From positions 558,001 through 622,000 of the forward strand of contig JAJLTO010000006.1 in NCBI GenBank assembly GCA_030568195.1: a stretch of DNA of 64,000 bases. Direction: 5' to 3'. The translations under genes were made by a program, and so were the position numbers. Positions 1 to 10,074 of this stretch are shown piece after piece. Each line of letters begins with the position of its first letter. Position 1 is the stretch's first letter. The DNA comes from Dipodascopsis uninucleata var. uninucleata. Its lineage: Eukaryota; Ascomycota; Lipomycetes; Lipomycetales; Lipomycetaceae. A model generated the notes under the pieces. The model was given only the letters and a program-made list of their open reading frames with translations. It did no database searches and was not told the origin of the DNA.

Positions 1-174
1 TGGAATTGGCTTAGATCGTCTGCCGGTAGTTTTAACATCTTTACTAAAGGTCAGAATATTGACGTTTGACAGTAATACTTTCTGATCGGCCTTATATTTG
101 AAAGCCATTATATTATCGATAAATCCCAAAACTGATAGCACAAATACTGCAACAGATAAATAGTGAATTCTCAT
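1..174 (-). CDS. SARAF: SARAF/TMEM66-family protein, N-terminal part
   Basis: The 5' end of a gene that runs off the left edge; 58 codons are visible from an ATG at 174-172. They give a hydrophobic signal peptide (roughly residues 5-23) followed by a stretch containing KVLLSNVNILTFSKD, TTGRRSKPIP. This pattern (VLL-x-V-x-x-LT, then T-x-RR, then P-x-P) is the start of the luminal domain of SARAF (TMEM66, DUF1183). In animals SARAF is an ER membrane protein that slows store-operated calcium entry. Fungal members are known as a family, but their partner is unclear because most fungi lack STIM and Orai. The transmembrane helix and C-terminus lie outside the window, so the assignment rests on the N-terminus only. 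Confidence 0.75.
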   Translation of the reverse strand, partial: MRIHYLSVAVFVLSVLGFIDNIMAFKYKADQKVLLSNVNILTFSKDVKTTGRRSKPIP

Positions 175-750
175 TGTTAATAATATTATATCGTATTTTA
201 GACATGAGTAGTCCTTATAAATGAACACTATTATGGTATATTCTGATGTATATATATAGAGTATTTCATGATCCGTAGTTGGGACTAATGATTATCCTCA
301 ACGTGTTCAAATCGTGAATTTTGCGCCACAGAAGCCAAATCGAAAAATGTAGATCATTCTTTAAGTTATGCACTTACATACTACTTAACGAATGAAAGTA
401 GAAATAGTATCTGGACTTAAATTATTCATATAACAAGCTATAAGTAAAAGAAAACATAATACTATAATTCATGAACAAATAAAACGAATTAATATTTCAC
501 CAGAAGCTTTATCTGAAGAATGAAACAATTACCAAGGTTAAAAGAAAATAAATGAAAGACACGGGACTATTGCAAATTAAATGGAAAATAAAAACTCATG
601 CCTTACATTAAAAAAGAACCAAATACCTAAAAAGAAAAGAAATAGGCGCAATATATAATATATACACACTTTCATGAAGACGCAAGACTTCTATAGAAAT
701 AGTTAGTATCATATTAAGTAAACCAATCTGAAATTAACATGGATAACAAC
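175..750. other. Intergenic, SARAF upstream / RVS161 downstream
   Basis: AT-rich sequence between the SARAF start and the RVS161 stop. I see no open frame, RNA gene or repeat of note. It presumably holds the SARAF promoter and the RVS161 3' end. Confidence 0.6.
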
Positions 751-1835
751 TTACGTGATGTTCAGTTCTCTCATGCCCTGAAGAACTTGCTCAACTCGCG
801 TGTCTAAGAAACCACCAGCATACTCTTCTCTTGTATTAGGGTCGAGATATTGCTGTACTTGTGCCATTCTGGCATAGGCCTCAGAGCAAAATCGAAGCTG
901 AATTTTGACAAGAGCTTCGAAAGAAGGATCCAGATATGGCACTCGCAAATCAATAAGTTGCGGAAGTTCAGTAATCAACTGATGGTTAAGTTCTTCATAA
1001 ATCTCTTTAGCCATCTCGGCGTCACGCTCGGCCTTAGGCAACTTCTGTACATCATCAGATGGCTTGTCAACTAACTTCTTAACCTTTGACCTAAGCGCAT
1101 CATAATCAAGCAGCTTGTGGTTACGCTTTTTAATAGCTTCGTTGATATCAGGAAAGTAGGAACAGAACCGAGAAATTGGTTCCAAAACTGTAGCTCTATA
1201 CGGGCCATCCAGCGCCTTGACTGTGTCCGCATCAAGATCCTCAACGGCAGTTCTATAATATCTACTAACACCGTCATTCGCGCCAGATTCACCGTAAAAT
1301 GCATCGATTGTCTCTGCAATCCGAGTCTGAGAAGCAGTCATAGCTAAAACCATAAAATATAATTATTAGCAAAAAAGTACACAAGCATTGTTTTGCGGCA
1401 GCCATCCTAGAAACAACTTTCTCAAGGTAACAAATATCAAAATCATCTACATAGTAGAAACTCACCTCTTAAAGAATCAAGGTACCCCTTCGCTTCCTTC
1501 TGCAATTTATTAGCGGCAGATTCCAGTCTAAATTGAAAGAATGAATAAAATGTCAGCATTACAAGTAGTCAAGCAAATACGAATGATCGTAGATCGCAAA
1601 ATTTGGATTATATCACGTACGTTCTGAATCGTCTTTCTTCCAACTCAAACTCTCGATCTATTGTCTTTTCAATCTGACCAGTTTTCATCATAACCTGTCT
1701 ATTGTTAGTGATCGTAGAACAATCGTGTGAGTCTGTCTTTCTCAGTGCTATCTAAAATGCTGAGTAATCGTCATCATCTTTCCTTACCGTAGTACCGGCA
1801 CGATTGACTGCCTTCTTAAATCCTGACCAACTCAT
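751..1835 (-). CDS. RVS161: BAR-domain protein Rvs161/Hob3 (amphiphysin family)
   Basis: Four exons (1835-1788, 1694-1621, 1527-1466, 1343-751) with GT/AG junctions give 258 residues, close to S. pombe Hob3 and yeast Rvs161. The protein starts MSWSGFKKAVNRAG and is a single N-BAR domain with no SH3 tail, which distinguishes it from Rvs167/Hob1. BAR proteins of this type dimerise into a curved module that binds membrane at endocytic sites and the division site, working with Rvs167 and actin. Helical segments rich in Lys/Glu run through residues 20-240. The first exon codes only 16 residues, so the ATG inside the large exon is not the true start. It is divergent from PIH1 across about 550 bases. 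Confidence 0.95.
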
Positions 1836-2384
1836 ATTTAATCGAGTATATCTTTAGGAACTTCGAGGAGAAAATAGTATATAATAAGGAATATTCTATG
1901 ATTACTCTTGTTAATAGCTGGAAAAAAAGTACTCTGGAATCCCGGTCCACTGTTGGACGATTATAAATCCGCTGTCTCAATAGTCTTTATATTAAGCAGA
2001 CGGTGATACGCATTTAATCAATCTCAAGAAGGACCTTATAAAATAATTATCGTTGTCAAGTTGATATCTTCTCCAGATTTGATTAATTAAAACTTTTCGA
2101 AAAAAAGGTATGACTTGATGATCAATATAAGCTAAGTAGAGCAGAAAGTGTTTTAAGAGTGATGCTTCCCATTTCCGATACTGCCGTTATTATAATAACA
2201 CAGCCGCAGAACTTAGCATGCGCATCCATAGACTGCCAAAGAAAAGTTAAGTGAACAGAAAAACTTTGGTAATTTCTGTCACAACCTAGGAACAACGCTA
2301 AGAAAATATAAACATATAAAGAGTACGTTAGAAATTCCTGGAGAATATATATTAGGTGTCTATAGACAACAGAAAGACCCATAA
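1836..2384. other. Divergent promoter region RVS161 / PIH1
   Basis: A 549-base AT-rich gap between two divergent starts. No further gene or clear regulatory motif was recognised. Confidence 0.55.
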
Positions 2385-3619
2385 ATGGAGGGCGAAATTC
2401 ACTTGAATCCTCAACCAGGTTTCACAATCAAGACAGCATTGGTTGCTCCTACGCGAAGTCCAAGGCGCAACCAGGGCCAGAAGGTGTTTATTAACGTGTG
2501 CCATGACAAGCAGGTACCAGAGCCAGCAGGTAAGATTATAGAACAGTTCATAATAGTAGGAATATGAGATTGCTAGTGACTATATAGAAAGCTTGCTAAA
2601 GAATCAAACACAGATGGTTATGGACCTGAGGTAGTTCAGCGAATCGCATCAGGTGGGGACTGGGTCATCCCAATAGTAGTTTCGGATGAACGAACCGATA
2701 CAGATAAGTGTAAGTATGTAATTTATTCTACTTGTTAAATGGGTAGAGAACATGATTGCGTACTAGTGAATGGCCATTGATAGTTTCGTTCGCTAATATA
2801 GCGGGATCTACGTGCTATACATATGATTGTTGTGCGAATACAAAGGTTCTCCGAGCAGCATTACATGATTCGGATATTCGACTTCTCTTAATAGAAACAT
2901 GCATCGAGTTGGTTGAAGATAGAGGTAGTTTGTTGCTTTCCAGAGGTATGTTTCTGCAGTAGCTATTACAGATCAAGCAAGTATTTTCCTAACTAAAGCG
3001 AATGGTAATCATAGAATATAAACTTCCTAAACTACGTTCAAAAGGAGAACTTCAAAAGACGGTTCTCCGTCCCGAAACATTGATCGCTGAAAAGACGGAA
3101 AAAGTTGGTAATGGATTGGTTGCTACCTTGGAGGATATGGCATCTAGCGTAACCAATCCTCGACCTGGAGATGACATAATGGAAAACAAGACAAATAGTG
3201 GTACTCTTCTGGAGAAGTCTGAAATCGACCAACCCTCGCTTAGGAACTTCAAGGGATTGCCTGCTGATGAATCTCAGATCCTAAAAACTATTGTGAAAAG
3301 GCCATTGATTGAAGAAATATCGGAAAACAAAAGTTCTGATTTGGAGAACATTAGTACTATCTGGAGCAGATCAAAAATTAACCTGATTGATCTCGGCCGA
3401 ACAGAGTTTCCGCGATACCGAATCATTGTACAGGACGGTAATTTAGAGTCTTTGAGTAAAGCTAAAGTAATTTTAGATATGAACTCTCGAGCATTTGATT
3501 TTGTTTATGAGGATGCCAAAGATTCACTCTCAATTAAAATTCCTCCGAGTTGTACGAAAATAGAAGAAACAGAAGCATTTTACGTTGGACGAGAAAAGAA
3601 GTTATACGTCTTCTTCTGA
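2385..3619 (+). CDS. PIH1: PIH1-domain protein (R2TP complex)
   Basis: Four exons (2385-2529, 2614-2709, 2802-2945, 3015-3619) encode 329 residues. The N-terminal half shows the PIH1 signature: GFTIKTA, KVFINVCHD, then a DWVIPIVVSDERTD stretch, TCYTYDCCAN and YKLPKLRSKGEL. The last 100 residues look like the CS/p23-like beta-sandwich found at the C-terminus of Pih1. Pih1 (Nop17) joins Tah1, Rvb1 and Rvb2 in R2TP, which with Hsp90 assembles box C/D snoRNPs and other complexes. The first intron acceptor (CACAG at 2609-2613) is chosen because it alone restores the PIH1 frame; nearer AGs lead to stops. It lies tail to tail with PNO1, another ribosome-biogenesis gene. Confidence 0.88.
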
Positions 3620-3805
3620 AAAGTTCTATAAAATATTATAATGACAACAGATGGAAACAGTATATATTTACTGTTTTGTTTACTAAAGACTTGCTGGTAC
3701 GTATAATAGAACAACGATAACAGATAAAAACCAGTTTATGTAATATATCCAATTTTGACACTTTTGGTACAGTTTCCTTAATTCGCAATTTGTCATTTCA
3801 AATAA

Positions 3806-4950
3806 TCAAAATCGCTCTTTCAATCTAGAAGCGACAATGCGAAGGTTTCCATACACCTTTCCTGGCGGACTACCAAGAATCAAGCTGACAACTGATTCTC
3901 TTGCCATTCGAATATTGGCAAACCCGCCCAATATGTGTATTTTACTATCTGCTAAAACGATTCTCGTTCTAGTAGCATTCTCAATGGCAAATTTAGTCTT
4001 ACCATCTTTTCCAGCGATACGACCTATTGCTCTCGCCAGATGGTCTCCCTGTAGTGTTTTCACGTCCTTAATTTCAAACGACTCGATGTAGAGATCATCT
4101 AATCGCAAAAGAGCAATGGCATCCTATTCAATCGAATTAGAATATGATTAATTATGTAGTTAAGATCAAATTTTCTGATATACTAAATACTTACATCAAC
4201 ATCAAAACCAAGGGTAAATGCTTTTATGAAATCTGCTCCCTTCTGGATAGCACCAGAATCGTCTGTTTGCTTGCATGTCTATCAATATGTACAATGTTAG
4301 CTTATATGTTATACATATAAAATTCAGCTATACAAATTTCTTACCCTTAATTCTACTGACTTCGTTCGTAAATTCATTCGAACCTGCAATTTCAGATGTT
4401 CAACTAAAGGTGGGTAAATTTTGAGCCATGCTGTTCGTAAAGGGCTCATTCTATGCGGTGGTACTGGAACCTTTCTACTTTGTGATTTCACTCTCATCTA
4501 TAGAAATAAGAAGAAAGAAAATTTAGTATCATAATAATCACATTATTCCTTGCTGTCAAGCACTATACGTAAAATAGTGCAAATGAATTATGAGCGAAAT
4601 TGCTAACCTTTTGCAGCTTGCCAACGCCAAATTTTGGACGACCATCCAGATCCATCTCCACACCGCTGACTGACGATGGTGCAGTAGAATCAACTATTAA
4701 ACTCGGAACCACATTTGTAGCAACGGACATAGAGTCTATCATAACATCATCGTCTTCTATAATATCAAGTTAATAATCTATCTTTATTCACCACCACGAC
4801 GCATCAAACAACGATTTCCACGTCTTGTTATCGCATACGTGACGTTTCGTAACGCAAATTCATACAGCCAAACATACCATCTTCAATGTGAATATCCTCA
4901 TGTCTCTCACCGTCTTCTTCCTTCTTTTTTATCGCTGTAGGTGCTGGCAT
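3806..4950 (-). CDS. PNO1: Pno1/Dim2, KH-domain 40S assembly factor
   Basis: Five exons (4950-4878, 4756-4608, 4497-4345, 4278-4195, 4123-3806) encode 258 residues. After an acidic N-terminus (residues 1-75) comes [17 protein letters not shown], the hallmark of the family, then two KH folds with [20 protein letters not shown] and [12 protein letters not shown]. Pno1 binds the 3' end of 18S pre-rRNA, recruits Dim1 and regulates Nob1 cleavage in pre-40S particles in nucleolus and cytoplasm. All conserved blocks are intact. The C-terminus ends [13 protein letters not shown] as in orthologues. Confidence 0.96.
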
Positions 4951-5485
4951 GTTGTGCTTAAATATGCTCGCTCTGTTCTCGCACCTGAGATAATTTTTCT
5001 GAAATTTGTAATTTGTGCTGGGAGAAAAGAAATTTTCTCAACTATACCCCAACCCACACTTTCACGAGGATTTTTTAATTCATCGAAAAAATTACAGCTC
5101 CCGGAAGAGTTGGCTGTAGATCTGAGTTCGAGAATCACTTTTGTCTCAAGAGGAATCAAAACATCGGAATAGTGGTATTTCATGGCTTTATTACTGCTTC
5201 AATGTCAAAATCACTTAGTATGAAATAGTGTAAGTTTAGCTTATATGCAAATATATCAGTATTAATAAGATAGTGAAATCGAGGCGGATGCGCTTGAAGT
5301 GGAGATGAAGACTAATAGATGTGCCAGGTTGAGAGCCACACTGTAGATCACGCAGATTTGGTTAAGGGACCTAGGGAAGAGATTGTACAGGCATTCAACT
5401 GATCTGTGCATAATAGCGAAAATAATAATTAGAAAAACGTATATGTATTCCGTGTTACGAGAGTGGCATAGATTCGATAGTACCA
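4951..5485. other. Divergent promoter region PNO1 / MDM31
   Basis: 535 bases between divergent starts. A chance open frame on the minus strand (5183-4929) overlaps PNO1 exon 1 and matches no family I know, so I do not call it. No clear control element was seen. Confidence 0.5.
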
Positions 5486-7600
5486 ATGCTGGCTACTAGA
5501 TTTATTGGTCGGCGATTTGCCGGCCAAACAAGAAATTCATGGCAGATAGTCCATAGCAATAGTTTATGGGTCAGGCAAACTGTCGTGGAAAGTATAGGAG
5601 CAAGGTGGCTATGGTCGAGAAGCGGTTATCGTATGGAAAAGAGAGCCAGCGTCATAGAGACGTATGAAGCGGGCCATGAGACTATCTCACGAAGAATATT
5701 GGGTCAATATCATAAAGAACATAAGTCAAAAGGTTATCGATGGTTTTCAAGTTCGTTAGAACGTTTAAATCATGAAAGTAAAAAAAAAGAGGTCTTAAGG
5801 CAACAAAAAGAGCTGGAAAGTAGCGACCGAGAGTCGAATACAGAGCATAAAGATAAAGGAGCATATGCAAGCTTTCGTAATGCTGTCACACGACACCTTT
5901 CACCTCCTACAAAAGAGGAACTCTTAAGAACGGCTACGAGCGCGTTTGAACGACTAAAAATCCGGTTTAAATGGACCTTACTTCGTCAAGTGCGTCCATT
6001 TAATATGGATGACATGTCAGCCTTCTTTTCGTGGCTAATAGTAGGCAATGTATTGTGGGTTCTATTGGGAACTACTACTTTTTTCTCGCTGGTCATTTTG
6101 ACAGCAAATACTGTATTAGCTCAGGAGACTATAGCTAAATTTGTTGGAAATTATCTTACGAGAGAAACCGGTTTAACAGTTGTATTCGAAAGTGCGATTG
6201 TTCCTCACTGGCGGGACGGTGTCATATCTTTTAGAAATGTCTTTGTTTCTAGACGACCAGGGAATTTTTCTAATAAGTTTACAAAAGGCTCGCAAGCCAC
6301 CGCGGCAGCAGCAGCAGCGGCAGCTGCATCTTCAACATCGCATAGTCAAATAGGCACAGATGGAGTCGTTACACCTGGTGTAGCTGCAGTTGTTGATGAT
6401 GGAAATTACACACAATTTGATCTAACTGTAGATCAAGTCAATGTCACTCTGTCGTTACGAAAATGGATGAATGGACGAGGTATTCTGAAAGACGTCGAAG
6501 TAAAGGGAATTCGTGGATTGATCGACAGGACTTACGTCCGATGGCTACCGAATGTTGATCCGCGATCGCATCGACGAAAGCATAAACCCGGTGACTTCGA
6601 AATAGACCATTTTGTTCTTGAGGATGCTCTAGTGACGCTACTTCAGCCGAATGGATTCAGACCTTTTGAAGTTAGTATATTTTCTTGTGAACTTCCTCAG
6701 CTTCGCAAACAATGGCTATTCTATGATCTTCTTTGTGCGAATCACATGTCGGGATCTTTTGATGATTCACTGTTTACGATTCATCCAAGACAAACTTTGA
6801 ATAGCACAAGTAATATATATGGAGATGATCAAGACAGCCCGTGGAAGAAGACATCTAGACTTCGTATAGATGGCGTCAACATCGACCATCTTAACAGAGG
6901 AATCGACCAGGGTCCCTTTAGTTGGATCACTAGTGGAGACGTCGATATTATTGCTGATATGATGATTCCACAAGATAATAATGATGCTAAATTTCTAAAA
7001 TTCATGCAGGATATTGCAGAGGTATGGGAACAGACAATGATGAGTCGTCGGGGCCGCAGAGATCGTGATGCATTAGATAACGACACAAATAGTGACAATA
7101 GCTCTGGTCTGGCTAAGATGTCTGCGACAGCTATGAAGATGCTAGATTATCTTCGAACAAAAACTATGACAGTACAGCTAGACGATAGTAACTTCTCAGG
7201 CACCAGAAGTTTGCTTTATATGAAGGAGCCTGAGAAATATACTGTTTTTGACTTGCGCGTTCAGCTCAATAATGTTCGAGCACAGGTACCACTTCTTGCG
7301 CCAGAGCTTTCTTATGTTAACAATGCACTTGTTCGTCCGATCGTCGCCTATATCAATACCAGGAATACATATATTCCAGTCAACTTCAGGGTTGTAAAGA
7401 AAGTGTCGGAATTCGATGGAAGCTGGACTGCATTTGACAGTGGCTTGATGTATGACCTCTCCGCTGAGGTGTACGAGGCATTTGCTAAGAATGTGCAAGA
7501 TGACGAAGTGCGAGCAAGGAGAATGAAGAAAGTTGGTATATGGTCTTTGCATTTGGCTCTTCAAGTATTTTTAATGAGTATTGGAACTTTAGCGATTTGA
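5486..7600 (+). CDS. MDM31: Mdm31/Mdm32-family mitochondrial inner-membrane protein
   Basis: A single uninterrupted frame of 704 residues, unusual among the intron-rich neighbours. The first 60 residues are rich in Arg, Ser and hydrophobics with almost no acid, fitting a matrix-targeting presequence. A membrane segment near residues 190-225 (LIVGNVLWVLLG, FFSLVILTANTVLA) is followed by the Mdm31 core with WRDGVISFRNVFVSRRPG, WMNGRGILKDVEVKGIRG and DRTYVRWLPNVDPRSHRRKH. A last helix sits at the C-terminus. Mdm31/32 act in the inner membrane in mitochondrial shape, nucleoid stability and phospholipid supply; the core has been likened to VPS13/AsmA lipid-transfer folds. A run of about nine alanines (residues 272-281) sits in an inserted loop. 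Mdm31 and Mdm32 are paralogues, so the exact name is uncertain. Confidence 0.9.
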   Translation: MLATRFIGRRFAGQTRNSWQIVHSNSLWVRQTVVESIGARWLWSRSGYRMEKRASVIETYEAGHETISRRILGQYHKEHKSKGYRWFSSSLERLNHESKKKEVLRQQKELESSDRESNTEHKDKGAYASFRNAVTRHLSPPTKEELLRTATSAFERLKIRFKWTLLRQVRPFNMDDMSAFFSWLIVGNVLWVLLGTTTFFSLVILTANTVLAQETIAKFVGNYLTRETGLTVVFESAIVPHWRDGVISFRNVFVSRRPGNFSNKFTKGSQATAAAAAAAAASSTSHSQIGTDGVVTPGVAAVVDDGNYTQFDLTVDQVNVTLSLRKWMNGRGILKDVEVKGIRGLIDRTYVRWLPNVDPRSHRRKHKPGDFEIDHFVLEDALVTLLQPNGFRPFEVSIFSCELPQLRKQWLFYDLLCANHMSGSFDDSLFTIHPRQTLNSTSNIYGDDQDSPWKKTSRLRIDGVNIDHLNRGIDQGPFSWITSGDVDIIADMMIPQDNNDAKFLKFMQDIAEVWEQTMMSRRGRRDRDALDNDTNSDNSSGLAKMSATAMKMLDYLRTKTMTVQLDDSNFSGTRSLLYMKEPEKYTVFDLRVQLNNVRAQVPLLAPELSYVNNALVRPIVAYINTRNTYIPVNFRVVKKVSEFDGSWTAFDSGLMYDLSAEVYEAFAKNVQDDEVRARRMKKVGIWSLHLALQVFLMSIGTLAI

Positions 7601-8209
7601 GACGCCCGAATCTACTCACAAATGCTATCGTAAAGTGTTCGTTACGCTTGGATTGAGACAGGGGAAAAGGTTTTAACAGTTAAACTTGTAAATATGAATC
7701 AAACACAAATTTTGACAATGCATATGTCAACGTATATTCGACTTATAATTCATCTTTAGATGAAGGTATGATGTCTAGCAGATTAGATATTGGTGGTTCA
7801 AGCTTACGTAGATCGAAGTAAACGAATTGGATTGCTTTGCTGGTATATATGAGAAGTTATGCTTAGCGCCCGTGTATCTAACATTACCTCTAAAATTTCA
7901 TTTAATTTCATTTAATTTTATTTCAGTTTTTATCTGATAATTTATTTGTAGCATTCGTTGCATGCTGAAAATTTGTATATAGTTGAATAATAACTGATAT
8001 TTATATATGCTCTGTCTCAATAACTTAGTCTCAATAACTTGTCTCGATAACTTAGTAACACCACAATTACCGTAACAAACTTGGATTTAGTTTTTTTTGG
8101 ATAACTAGTCCAATCATTTTTGATACCATATAAATCCAAGATCAATTGATGGTAGATTATATGACTAATATGTTGATGTTAGTCTAGTAATAAAATAGGA
8201 CTAGAAGTT
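7601..8209. other. Convergent 3' region
   Basis: 609 bases between the tail-to-tail ends of MDM31 and the Arg/Ser-rich gene. It holds short tandem copies of a CTCAATAACTT-like unit near 8014-8055 (tctcaataactta, tctcaataacttg, tctcgataactta). Otherwise nothing recognised. Confidence 0.5.
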
Positions 8210-9232
8210 TCATCTTTGAGATCTGTGTGTCGAATCTCTGTCGCGACGATCGCGGCATCGGCTATCAGCATTTTCTCCATGGAATCTGTCAAGAGTACCA
8301 GTCCGAACATTGTAAGCGCGATCATAGCCTTCTCTACGGGATCTTGGTGGAAGATCCTGCACTGACGATCGAGATGAACCTCGCGATATATCCCTAGCTC
8401 GGTATCGATCATACCCTGCACTATGTCTCCGTTCGTTATCTCTGTAATGTCTGCTAGAGCGCTTATGCGATTGGGTATAATGAGTATCAATATTACGATC
8501 ACTATGTTTGTCGTCGAGATCACGACTGCGATCTGGTCGACGCGAATCGGTAGTATCTCTGAAACCAGTGTCTAGTAGGCTAAACCCATCATGCCCGATT
8601 CGTTCATTATCGTCAGCTGATTTTATTGATTTTAAAGTTGCATCCTTTTTTAAGGATCCTTCTGTAAAACTTTCAGTGGCAATATCCACATTGTCTGCAG
8701 ATGGAATCTGTTCAAGCCGTGATGCTACAAATTGAACAGATTCGCCAAGCTTTCGAGATCCAGACTTCTCAGTAACTAAGTTAGAAAGCACTTGGTCAAT
8801 ATCGCGCACAGTAGGATCCAGATTGGAACTGAATAAAGGAGGCTCGCGCCTCAAATCCCCGTATATACGATTACTTAGAATTTCTAGTCGAGCTGGATTG
8901 GTATATTTTCGCTCAGAAGCAAGTCTGTAATTAGGATGAATGTCCTTTGGATCTTCTCTACCAGCAGATCCATCTTTTGCAGAAAGCATCTTCTTTAAAA
9001 TTGACACGGTCTTTTCTGATTTGTATGGCTTATCTGCATATTCTGGTAACTCATTTCCAATATCATAAGACGGAGGCGCTTGCGATGGTACGGTTAACTC
9101 TCTCACAACGATTCTATTTGATGTGTAAGGTGAGTTTGGAACTTCGACAGCGTCATCATATGCATTTCCAGTTTCGCTGAGTTCGCTAATGTTTAGCTCT
9201 CGCAGTGATGGACCCACAAAATTCTCTTCCAT
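8210..9232 (-). CDS. Unrecognised protein with Arg/Ser/Asp-rich tail
   Basis: One open frame of 340 residues from an ATG at 9232. I do not recognise a family. Residues 1-150 are mixed, with PPSYDIGNELPEY (a possible WW-binding PPxY), SEKTVSILKKML and LDPTVRDIDQVLSNLV. From about residue 210 onward it is dense in RD, RS and DR dipeptides (SRRPDRSRDLDDKHSDR, RSSRHYRDNERRHS) like the disordered tails of splicing or RNA-binding proteins, but no RRM or zinc knuckle is present. The length, ATG and lack of stops support a real gene. A role in nuclear RNA metabolism would only be a guess from composition. Confidence 0.65.
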   Translation of the reverse strand: MEENFVGPSLRELNISELSETGNAYDDAVEVPNSPYTSNRIVVRELTVPSQAPPSYDIGNELPEYADKPYKSEKTVSILKKMLSAKDGSAGREDPKDIHPNYRLASERKYTNPARLEILSNRIYGDLRREPPLFSSNLDPTVRDIDQVLSNLVTEKSGSRKLGESVQFVASRLEQIPSADNVDIATESFTEGSLKKDATLKSIKSADDNERIGHDGFSLLDTGFRDTTDSRRPDRSRDLDDKHSDRNIDTHYTQSHKRSSRHYRDNERRHSAGYDRYRARDISRGSSRSSVQDLPPRSRREGYDRAYNVRTGTLDRFHGENADSRCRDRRDRDSTHRSQR

Positions 9233-10074
9233 TATATAGACTACATGAACAGGTATAGAACAGACTCAAGTTTATGCCAACGTAAAAGAATTAAGATTAT
9301 CTATACAAATAAATTTGCAATATCTCCTGCATGGATTTTTCTTTTTCAAATTTATGACATTTCCCTAAATTATATATAGGGTAAGGGTAGATATGTGCTT
9401 GAGAACAATGAATTTCGCGACGAGAGAGCGCGATAGTTTAGTTACGCTTAGTGTATAGAAGCTATACCTAGTAGTTTTAGCCGATTATGTCCATCTAGAC
9501 ATTATAGAGGAGTATGAGTGGTGATGTATTTGTGCTACGAGTACGATTCTCATTTCAGGGCTCACCAGTAGTCAATTGAGCCCATACCCGAAGATAAATA
9601 ACCGTCTTGAGATGATGATCCTGTAGCAAACTATTGAGGATGTTACTATCATCATTTGTCTTGAGATTGAACTTCATAAGCATAATGAAGAGCAAATATA
9701 TGAGGCAATCTTAGATCAGCGATAGCTGTCTACTGCCAAACAAATAGAGCTGTTTTGCTCTGTTATGCAATTCCTTTAGAGTGAAGCGAGGGTGTAAATT
9801 TAGAATTTAGGGCATAAATGTGTAAGTAACCGCCATTTAAAAATGCGGAACCGTACACTTTTTGCAGAGATTTTCCAAGCTGAAATGACGAAGTTGTATT
9901 TTTTTTTTGTTTGTTGCTAATGCTAATTTTGAGGATTCCACTAAGTAAACTAAAGCTGGAACAATTTTGATATTTGATTTCGAGACAAATATTTATAGGA
10001 ATAATGCTTATCATTTTCGCTAGATACTGCATGAGTAAGTCATAAGAAATAATAGGACTGCGCTTGGGCCTGAT
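9233..10074. other. Divergent promoter region
   Basis: 842 bases between divergent starts. I see only low-complexity A/T runs and a chance minus-strand frame (9763-10032). No known motif or RNA gene was found. Confidence 0.5.

Noticed and set aside
4929-5183. 84-codon minus-strand open frame upstream of PNO1
   Set aside because: It overlaps PNO1 exon 1 in another frame, lies in a divergent promoter and resembles no family I know.
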